64,000 nt of DNA, taken from NCBI GenBank assembly GCA_020740775.1, contig JAHEWK010000002.1, forward strand, positions 3,286,001 to 3,350,000. The letters are read 5' to 3'. This stretch comes from Ilyonectria destructans. Its lineage: Eukaryota; Ascomycota; Sordariomycetes; Hypocreales; Nectriaceae. The translations under genes were made by a program, and so were the position numbers. Shown in pieces: positions 55,410-64,000 of the stretch. Every line of letters begins with the position of its first letter. Position 1 is the first letter of the stretch. The notes beneath the pieces were generated by a model. It was not told the origin of the DNA and did no database searches. It was given only the letters and a program-made list of their open reading frames with translations.

Positions 55410-56597
55410 TCTGGAGCACCGGTGAGCGACCTCCTCCAATCGAGGCAGATACCGCCGCCAGCGACCTCGACGCCCATCAGCGCGATGACGGCGATGACGA
55501 CGATGCTGGCTACGACACGGATGCCTTGTCTCATACCTCTGCCTCCCTCGCGTCCAGCTGTCCGTGATTATTCGTTCAAAAACGCCCAAGGAGGGTCGCT
55601 ACCAGTTTCCTCAATGACGAGCCCGAGCAGCAGCGTGAGGACATGAAACACGTCGTTGCTGTTCACCTCCTCGAGAGCAAGCTACATCTGTCGCCCTCGG
55701 ACCGCCCGCAGTCCATCTTGGATCTTGGACCGGCACCGGAAGCTGGGCAACTGATAGTGCGTCCCCAACCCGACCAATGAAGCGAGAGAGACATGGAGAT
55801 CCATGTCAGGCTGTCTCGAGCCGTGTCGAGCCATGTCCGGCCTCAGACCGGTCAGAAACATGAATGAACGCCCTAGCTGATCTTGCCGCTTTGGAGTGAG
55901 CGATGCATACCACGGGGCTGAGGTTATTGGCGTTAACTTGAGTCCCATCCGGCCTGCTTGAGTACCTCCAAACGTCAAGTTCGTAGTCGGCGATGCCGAG
56001 CCTCCATGGCTGAGCCCGCCCGCGTCCGTTGACCTCGTCCATCTGCGCAACATGTCCACTGCCATAGGCATACACGTTGAGTGTCCTCTGTTGTGCTCCC
56101 AACTTCCCCAGTCTTTTTGTCTTCCAGAACGCCTCCAGAGCAGAGACAGGTGGGACGCTGCATTGTCCCACTTAACTCAGGCTTCCGCTCAAACTTAGAG
56201 ACTGATATACATTAGAGCTTTTAAGCTAGGCGCTTGGATCGAGATCCAAGACTTCTGACGGGCCTTTACCTGCGAGGATGGCACCATGCCGCCCGACCAC
56301 GCCCCGGCTGCCATGGTCGCCAACATTGCCGTTGGTCTCGCCACATTCGGCATCGACCTACACGTAGCCACCAACCTCGTCCACACCGTCCGCTGTGTGC
56401 CCGTCGGCACCTGGCCCCGCGACTTGAACCTGAAGACCATCGGCCTCTACACCCGTAGCGTCATCTGCGACGGCCTACAGGCCATCCCCCTGGGCCCACT
56501 AACACGCGGGCTCAAGTAGACCCCTGGGGCTGTCGAGCTGTTCCTCGTCAAGGTCCGCAAGGAGTTGATGGATCCGTCAGTGCATTCCTATGTCTAA
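55410..56597 (+). pseudogene. LaeA-like SAM-dependent methyltransferase pseudogene
   Basis: The whole family outline is visible across shifting frames. First is an acidic head with ADTAASDLDAHQRDDGDDDD, then VRDYSFKN, then FLNDEPEQQREDMKHVV, then LDRPQS-like RPQSILDLG. A frame slip leads to GTGSWA (SAM motif I, about 55735-55750). After a disordered stretch come GAEVIGVNLSPI, VKFVVGDAEPPW and VDLVHLRNMS, then GAWIEIQDF and CEDGTMPPDHAPA. It ends with VPVGTWPRDLNLKTIGLY and GLQAIPLGPLTRGLK. Stops lie at 55959-55961 (TGA), 56258-56260 (TGA) and 56518-56520 (TAG), at positions where relatives have Trp or a neutral residue, plus at least three frameshifts. LaeA-like enzymes act in fungal secondary-metabolism and effector loci. 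This copy is dead. Confidence 0.75.
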
Positions 56598-57378
56598 AAC
56601 TGCCAGGCCCTCAGTCTAGCATGGTGATTGAGGGAGGTAACTTCGGGAATGCAAAACATTAGGTGTTGTATAGGGTCATGTCGGCGATTGCGGTACTGTT
56701 TTTAGGCAAATGCGAGCGTGTTTTGCCATTCCATTAGCGATGGACTTTATTCTGTCTATAGGGTATATCCTCAACCACTGGTTCGCATTTCTGGGTCGGG
56801 TTCTCACAACCAATGGTCATGGTTTTGTGAGGGAGGATATGGGAACCGTGCCTTCTATATAAAGTCGACGAGCAAGCTCGAGCAACGACTGCACATGTAT
56901 ATGCGTGTATGTATGTATGTATGTATGTACGTATCTAAGTGGTCTCCAATTTCTAAATTCCTGGCAGGCTAGCTGTCCCATGTGAGCCGGGTATCCCCTA
57001 GTCTGTCCAGTGTCGTTCATATCACATCTCAATATGCCTAGAAGGGAAGAAGAAGCCACCCCTCTGCCGCCGTCGAACCAGCCAGAGAGGCAGGAACATG
57101 ATGTCGAGTTACAAATTTGTAGATGTCCAAAGCCGAAAAGTTGAACGATGCGCGCACGCTGAGCCATGTTCGAAATGTTTGGGAAACGCAATGACCAGAA
57201 AACCAAATGCTATGCAAGATAAAGCAGGAAGCCAGAATGCTCATGCCGCCCGTTGCCTGTGCAGCGGTACAGATAACGTTCGACATTGGAGAAGCTGGGC
57301 AAGGGGGAATCGCAGGGGTGGGTGATAGATGTGTGCATGGTAGGGAATGTGTGGGTTGATGAGTTCCGGTCAGTGCGG
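56598..57378. other. 3' flank of the FLC-like gene, no gene supported
   Basis: Contains a GTAT microsatellite (56906-56931). Short frames only. Confidence 0.5.
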
Positions 57379-60344
57379 CTATTGCTCAGGCTTGGTCGTT
57401 GACTCTTTGGTCTTCTCTTGAGTTGAGTTGTCGGCCTTCGTTTCGTGTTCTTCGTCTTTTTCATGGATAGTCTCCTCCGAGTTCAGTTTGGGCGATACCC
57501 TCCCCTGGGCAGTCTCCTCGGCTTTGGGTTTGCTGTCGTCCGTCTGGTCAGAGCTAGACTCTCCAACCTTGGTGCTGTCCTCGCTTGTATTGGAGTCAGA
57601 GTATGTCGTCTGACGATGGTCGGCGAAGCTGACAGTCCTCCTTCTTCTGGGGGTCTCGCGCGCCTCTTGAATCTTGTCTTCCGCAATTGTCCCCTCCTCG
57701 TCTGGCCTCGACGGGTTGGTGCTTCTCCGGGAGAATTCAGCCGACTCCCTTGTCGGCGTCATCGGTCGCATTCCCTGCATGTTCATCGATTGCACGCGAA
57801 GGGAGCTACTACGCACCCTGCTTACCCGCGCCGTATCGCCTCGGTTCATATCGGCATCCCATTCTGCCAGGTCCTTGGAGCTCCATGAAGCTCGATGGAC
57901 GCGACCAGTGCGAGGAAGGCTGGCCACTGAGTATCTAGAGCCAGCACTGTTGGCTCGGCTTCGCGGGTTGACTGCAAGCTTCGGGAATGTAACCACATCC
58001 CCATCGGAGCCTTCCAAGCTAGGGAACGCTTCCGTATCATCAAGAGTTGGGTGACGCCGCACCTCCTTGACCTTGAATGAGCCATGTGTTTGTAGTGGTA
58101 TCGGCTTCGGCTGCGACGAGGGCATTCCCGCCCTGTCCTCCATATGCTCAAAGTAACGGATGCGGAGGCCGTCGAGGCCTGCTGGGAACTCCTCTCGGTT
58201 GCGAGACAGAGACATCCATGTAGAAATCGTGCCTAGAACAATGAGGACCAGAACCGCGATCGTGAGGAAACCCTGGACAACAAGGATGATAATGCCGATG
58301 ATGGTTGCGGCGATGCGACTGATGTTGAAAGATGGCAGAAAAGCAATTGAGAGGCCGGTTGTGATGATCTTGGAGATAGATAGAAGCCAGACTGCCATGG
58401 AGGTGTTGCGAGCGCCCTCAAATGGCTTGAGTTTGATGATGGCGAGCAAAGAAAATATCTCAAAGACGAAGAGCCCAAAGACCTGAGCCAGCGGGTTCTG
58501 GGAACCTCCTCCAATGAAGCATGCTCGTCCAAATTGGTACCCAAGGTAGGCCGCAAAGAACCACCAACGCGTACGGCTGTATCGACCCGACAACCAACCG
58601 AATCGCTTGATATAGCCCAGATCCTCGTTCGGGCTTGACCTATTGGGGTCGTTGTCGATGAACTTGATCTGGAAGAAGGGGATGCTGCCATACAGACGGG
58701 GCTTCACTGCTTGCTCTTCTTCTCCAACCGAACTCTGGCGCGTAGCTGCTACAAATGGCATCGACTTGAAAAGCTTGCCTTGTTCCAGTCGAAGAGTATC
58801 GGGGGCAACCTCGTATTTTCCTTCGCGCAGCCTAACGAAGCAAGCATATGCTGAGATGCCCGCGAGTCCCAGGAATACGAGGAAAACGATGGCGGCGACG
58901 GCACTCGGGCCCGCGGCAGCGTGAAGCGCAAACTGATAGGTGGACAGCGTCATCATGGCGAAGAATGCGATGAAGAGAGTGCGGAGCAGCCCTGAAGCCA
59001 TGTATCCCAGCCAGTGAGAACGGAAGTAGTCGAATCCGTCCGTCTTTATCAGTTTTAGCTTGACCAGCGCATCCAGAACAAACTTGACAAGCGTGACAAA
59101 CACCATGACAGCCCCAAGAGCGACGAGCAGCCAAATCAGGCCAATGGTGAAGGCGTCTTTCAGGGGCACATTGGCCACAGACAACGTCCCTGCAAACCCG
59201 TTGAAGTCGCCAGGGATCGGCATACCAGGGTTGCGAGGTTCGCCTGCCCAATTGTAGTCGTAAGGGTTGCTTGCATTGTATCCAACTCGACGCGCGAATG
59301 TGTGGAGTGCATTGTCCAGGCCCAGCGTCGACCTAAGCTTCATGGATCTTCCATAGATTTGCTGGGTGAGGCCACCACCGTTGTTAATGGGCACGGATCC
59401 AGCACCGCCAACCTGGCTACCATTTCCGGAGATGCCGCTAAATGGGGCGAGAGCGTCGAGCATGCTGTCGGTGGAAATCATCCCTGCGGTCCATGCGAAG
59501 TTACTCCACCAAGCAGGGAGCAGGCTGGGCCAGTCCACGGATAGGGCGCCCAAGAAGAAGATGGACTGAAAAGTTTCGAAAATGACGAGGAGCGAGAAAG
59601 AGTGGGCGTAGTGCATCCTGATGTGTGGAATCTGCATGCCGTAAATGGCTGTCGCAAACGAAGCAAGGATTGCCGCGCAGACGAAACCGCCCAAGATGGA
59701 CCCAATGGCCTTTGGCTGGGACAATGTCTGGCCGTTGGTCAAGACCGCCTGGAAACAGCCAATTTCGGTTTGCGTCGAGTTCGAAAAGATGCGCAGGCGG
59801 GCGAAGCCTTCGAGGTCGGGGATGCCAAGCGCGAGCGACGGGAATCCTTCAGAGTCAGTAGCAGAGATCGGGAGAACGGCGTATGCTCGGATGGGAACGT
59901 CCACATTTACGGGACACATGCTGGTGATGTTGCCCTCGCATGGATTGTAGGTCCTGTTGAATCGACCTTCGCCGTAAACATCCATGGAGATGTGCACTAG
60001 ATGCGGGTTAGACAGGTCAAATTTAGTTGGGCATCTTGCCACCTACTCATGAGGGCTTCTTGTCGAATGTTAGTGGTTCCACTCAAATGGAACAGCACAG
60101 TGAGGTTGTCCCGGTAGTATGCAGCGTCGAACTTGGTGACATTAAACAAGCTCTCGCCGTTCATGCAGTCGGCGAAGTCGCCAGTGTGCAGGTCGGGATA
60201 TCGACTAACATCCAACTCGCGAGTGACGCCGTCGATACCAGTTCCGTTGATGTAAACCGTTTCCCGCGCAAAGACAGCCGGAAGAAGGGCGACGGCGGAG
60301 AGCAAGAGGCGCAGGGCCCCAAAGGGCGTCTTTGTTGAAGCCAT
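57379..60344 (-). CDS. FLC/TRP-like membrane protein with ML-like domain
   Basis: Two exons, 60047-60344 and 57379-59996, with a 50-nt intron (GTAGGT donor, GTCTAAC branch, CTAG acceptor), give 971 residues. A signal peptide is clear (LLLSAVALLPAVFA, cleavage about residue 26). The lumenal ML-like region follows, with Cys residues and N-glycosylation sequons (YINGTGIDG, VTKFDAAYYRDNLTV, FNRTYNPCEGNITSMCP). Then comes a TRP-like bundle of about nine helices from GSILGGFVCAAILASFATAI to VQGFLTIAVLVLIVLGTIS, with an ICL carrying WLSGRYSRTRWWFFAAYLGY. The last 280 residues are a cytosolic, Ser/Arg/Glu-rich tail with several basic-Ser-Pro sites. This is the fungal FLC/spray family (ER or vacuole membrane, flavin transport and calcium homeostasis). 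Whether it is the FLC or the spray branch is not decided here. Confidence 0.92.
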
Positions 60345-62991
60345 GGTGAAGGCGTTGGCGACGAAGGGCCGGATGGGTCGGGATCGCGGCGTTCCCGCCC
60401 AGACGATGTTTTGTCTCCTCTAGGCGCAAGAACGGGTCGTCCGGGACGATGTTATCTCGAGTGATGAAGGTTGGCGAAGAATCGAGTTGTAGAATCGGAC
60501 TCTCGCGAAACGGACGCCCCAAACATGAAGATCGGGAGCAAGGTTTCAGGGACGTAGATGTCTCGGGTGAAGTGTCGCGGACACGGATGGAGTGTCAGAG
60601 TGGCGATGGACGGGGATCGGAAAAGGAGACAATGGCGTGGGAGAGCGTCGATCGGCGGGGAGGAGTAGTCGAGGAGTCGAGGAGTCGAGGTTCGGACGGC
60701 GAGAAGGTGAGAGAAGCCCCGGGTGAGAAAGGGTACGAGGACGTGTACGGGTTCGATGCGTGCCAATCTGGAGTCTTTCGGTCTCGGTCTCGACGTGGGC
60801 GCAACCAAGAGGCGGCTGGTGGCGTAGCGGGAGTGCAGCCACTGCAGAGATCGGCGTCGGTGGATTTATTTTAAGGTTGTTGTCTGGCAAGCGAAGCGCG
60901 TGGCTGCAGGACGGCGAGAAGATGGAAAATGCGTCCGCAGAGACGGCGACGGCGACAGCAACAACAAGCAGGAGTGCAGTGCTGGGATGCAAGAGCAAGA
61001 GAAAGAGACAATCGCCTCAAAGACGGACGCGATGGCGAGAGGACGATGGAGCAACGCTAACATCGTTACTGGGATGGATACGATGGATCTCATCAAAGGA
61101 TGCAATCAAAACGGATGCAGGCGGAGGGCCTTTGACGCGCTGACCCCCATGGACCTCCCTGAAGGCCCTGGAGGAGCGCCCCCGATGGTGTGCTGCCAGC
61201 GGATAAGGGCCCTGATTACCGGAGGTGGTGCCCTGTGGTGCCACTATAACCCCTGTCAACCGCACCTGCCGTCTTGGGACTTGAGTCGCCATTCGCTGGC
61301 CCACCCCCGCGAGTGTTAGCCCGAAACCCACCAAACGAACCGGCGGCCGTGAAAAAGAGGTCCGAATGGCTAGCCGAGATGGCAGTCTAGATTGTCTAGA
61401 TGCTTCTCGTTATCGAGATGTCAACCATCCATTCATCTGGCATCAAGCTAACGAAATCGGTTGTTTCATTTCTCATCTCACCGTCTCTTGGTTCTTGGTG
61501 CGTTAAGTCTTGTCCTGGGACATGGCTGCTCGTCATTCGCCTGCGCCGCGAGAAACCACCCCAAAAAACCTGCACGTCATGCCAAGTCGAAACAAGTCTT
61601 TCGCCGGACTGTTCCAAGTTTTTCCCATCGTTGTTGGTCGCCAGGCCAGCACACGCTGACCTCCACCGCCCATTCCGCCAGCTTGAGTGTCAACGACCGG
61701 AGATCGCCACCCAACCATTGGCTCGCGATGACAATAATCGGAGGCGGGGGATTCCACCATTTCCACCACTCACTCGCCACACGCACACACGCTTGCATTC
61801 CACGTTTTAACGCATCGCCACGTGCAGCCTCTACAGCACCAGCCAACCATCGCCTGCTGCCAACCTAATCTTTCCTGTCCTTCGGGCAGCTCGGCAGGTC
61901 GTTTGGCGCCTCCTCCGATTGGGGGTCCGATGGAGGGCCCGGTCCGGTGGAAGATCGACACGCGATATCGACTGCGACATTTAACAGACCCATCTATAGA
62001 CGACCTGAAGCGTCGGTGGGCTCATAACAAGCAGAGACAGATGATGATGGTTGTATTTTGCCCAACTCATGCACTCACCATTAGAGCCAGCCAGTCATTG
62101 TTCGATGCGTGTGCTATTTACTTCCCGAGTCGGCGAATACGAGCGGCCAGCATCAGTGGCTGGGAGTATGTCTCCGTCTAGTGACCGTCTAGTGCAGGTG
62201 TGCTGTCGTGCATCAAGAGCCCACCCTGAACCCACAATCTTGCTTGACTCATGGCCCAGCGCTTAAGTTGGGACTGGGCGAGCCATCACATGTCCATTCA
62301 TCTTGATGGCAATAATACCCGAGCGACGTCCATTGTTACATAGTTCTTCCCAGACCGCCTCTGTCGATGGGTGGCAAATTGTTGCACTTGGCAAAGACTA
62401 AATAAGTCTTCAAATTTTGCAACTAGGAATCCCAACGGTCCCCAATTTAAGTCATCAGCCAAGAGGAATGCGTGAGACATTATAAGCATTGCGAAAAGGA
62501 GCTGTCTCCTCTTAAACATGTCGCCCGGGGCATTCGTCATTCCAAATCTTGAAGGAGAGTTGAGCCATTTACATGCCGTCTTCGTCGAGGTGACCATTGA
62601 GCAAGTTGCCATTGGCGCCCGCATCCCAGAAACAGGTGAACGAATTGTGCAAACAATGTTGGCTGCAAAGTCATCTCAAGCCGGGATCAGAGCAGCTGGC
62701 GTAAGCTTCACCTGTTTTACAGAGAGCTTCACAGGAGGTTTCTTAGCCTTAACATATGACTGCTTCCTTCTGCATCTTATTTTGGATAGGCTGATCGATC
62801 GATAAATTGTATAAGCCGGCCGAAGTAAACTTACAGGCCATTGTTGCATCACTCTACACGAATGGGTATATGCGATACCTACCCTGTAGGTCCTGTAACT
62901 TGATAGACGCTGGCAGAAATCTGCCTCTAGGTCCCCTATGCCCCGGGGAAACAAACCATGTGACGCATCAGGGCATCTTCAGCTTGACTTA
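60345..62991. other. Upstream region of the FLC-like gene and long intergenic stretch
   Basis: The first 500 bases are the promoter and leader, with a GAGTCGAG-type repeat (60664-60692). No gene is supported after that. One 95-codon frame with ATG (62518-62805) reads MSPGAFVIPNLEGELSHL and is clean up to a possible donor GTAAGC at 62700, so a small gene or first exon is possible. Confidence 0.4.
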
Positions 62992-63351
62992 CTAACCCGG
63001 AGCTACCGACCTGGAATGCAAAGACTGCCGACTGGACTTCCTCCTCCGTAGCGGGAGTTTATCGTCAATTAGTAGCTTCATCAAACAGTCGTGCATTGCA
63101 TCACCGAAGACAGCGTATCGAGCTAAGCTGTCATAGGGAATCTTCGAGCCGGAATCGAAACCTACAGTGTAGAGGGCGCTCACGATCTGAAAACTATCAC
63201 TCATATTTCTACTAGTTACAATCGTCAAGTAAACTGCTAGGTGTTGTGATGCACGGAAAGGCCATGATCTAAGACCGTTGTGGTCGTTGAGTAATGTATC
63301 AGTGTGAACACAGTCTAAATGTTGGAGAAAGTGAATCGACTCACGTTTCAA
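62992..63351 (-). pseudogene. Relic of an unknown gene, copy 2 of 2 in the window
   Basis: A reverse-strand open frame of 119 codons containing DHNGLRSWPFRASQHLAVYL, MSDSFQIVSALYTVGFDSGS and DSLARYAVFGDAMHDCLMKL followed by LIDDKLPLRR. It is homologous to the fragment at 14740-14895 by both protein and DNA. It could be a short intact gene, but no good start or splice pattern is seen and the second copy is broken, so I treat it as a relic of a multicopy family. The family is unknown. Confidence 0.45.
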
Positions 63352-64000
63352 TGCTAGGAACGGTGAGTCTTTGCTTGTTACTATTACTTAAGACTTTCAG
63401 GTTGCTTCCTTCAACCGCACTTTTGACTACGCGATCACATCACTTCACTTTCGCGCTGGAGCCTACTCGACGAACCACGGCTTTGTACCTGCTCTCATCT
63501 CCCTTGAATCTGCCGTCCAGATTCACAAAACAGCAGTCCTTTCTTTTGTCTGTCTTTCGTCTGCCCCCTAAGACGAGATTCGAACTGTATCTCGTCGTGG
63601 TTGATCTGAGATACCCCAAGTTCTCTGGCGACGCAGAATTCCTTTACTTCTACGAAGATGCAGGGAAACACTGGGAACACTGGCTGGAGAACTCACTCAC
63701 CTGACTCGAATCTACCAACTGGGTGGGGAGTGTACAACTCCTCAAATTGATACTATTGCAGAGAAGGCTGGCGAGCACTGTCTTGGAAAGCATACTGCGA
63801 AATTAGCTGTACCCAGGCCATCTTGCCGAGGATTCTCTTCGGACCGGATGCTTTTGTCTAGTTATGATGGGCTGTGTATCAACAAAACAACTATCCCGAG
63901 CCGACATCTCGAAGTTCCTGAAGAATGAAAACAGCCCAACGACCAACCCCGAGCTCGATTGTTCTGACTACGCATCACGAGGCTCATTATCAAGCCCCGT
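63352..64000 (+). other. Right edge, possible start of a gene running out of the window
   Basis: From two adjacent ATGs at 63864 and 63867 a frame stays open to the end of the window. It begins MGCVSTKQLSRADISKFLKN, so if the second ATG is used it would carry Gly2-Cys3, the pattern of N-myristoylated and palmitoylated signalling proteins. Only 45 codons are visible, so this is weak. The open frame at 63294-63704 has no kept motif. Confidence 0.25.

Noticed and set aside
55260..55646. Intact 128-codon gene
   Set aside because: Its residues make sense only when joined with neighbouring frames as a LaeA-like pseudogene.

Overview
The window looks like about 64 kb of a filamentous ascomycete chromosome, probably Sordariomycetes-like. 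Reasons: spliceosomal introns of about 47-110 nt with GTRNGT donors and CTAAC-type branch points, one to nine introns per gene, long gene-poor stretches, and recognisable fungal families (EOS1, FLC/TRP-like channel, LaeA-like methyltransferase, fungal APH-like kinases). No prokaryotic operon, tRNA, rRNA or CRISPR array was seen. The genus cannot be named from the sequence alone.

Left arm (1-8.2 kb) is a graveyard. In order it holds a fragment resembling a DUF3435/tyrosine recombinase, a broken four-helix membrane protein gene, an intact APH-like kinase gene (3263-4048), a Tc1/mariner transposase remnant, a protein-kinase remnant, a PD-(D/E)XK-nuclease-like pseudogene with a still visible intron, a frameshifted reverse-strand gene of a fungal orphan family, and an intact ASCH/PUA-like gene (7629-8150).

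The middle is mostly conventional. A ten-exon three-RRM RNA-binding protein gene (8768-12274, reverse) is followed by about 6.5 kb without a supported gene. Then come an APH-like pseudokinase (18809-20592), a Trp-rich orphan protein (23010-24485), an N-terminally truncated APH-like gene (25219-26028) and the N-glycosylation protein EOS1 (26796-27842). Next are a TA-flanked AT-rich MITE (28983-29221), a truncated orphan ORF (31200-31814), the initiation factor eIF1/SUI1 (32892-33822, reverse), the tRNA Um44 methyltransferase TRM44 (35845-37374) and an intradiol ring-cleavage dioxygenase (37376-38514, reverse).

The right part has several reverse-strand orphan genes (39719-40619, 42617-43039, 44231-46130, 51377-53702). 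It also has a degenerate approximately 77-bp tandem array of about 14 units (49.8-50.8 kb), a LaeA-like methyltransferase pseudogene (55410-56597), and a large FLC/TRP-like membrane protein gene (57379-60344, reverse). A second copy of a gene relic also present near 14.8 kb lies at 63.0-63.35 kb.

The housekeeping genes (eIF1, TRM44, EOS1, FLC-like, RRM protein) do not form a pathway. The notable biology is the mosaic of conserved genes and decayed accessory or mobile fragments. I did not find a convincing complete new system. The best leads are the ASCH gene sitting in the left-arm relic field, the APH-like pseudokinase, the degenerate 77-bp array and the duplicated relic family. Exon coordinates are read by eye from splice signals and frame; each multi-exon model was checked to give a length divisible by three.
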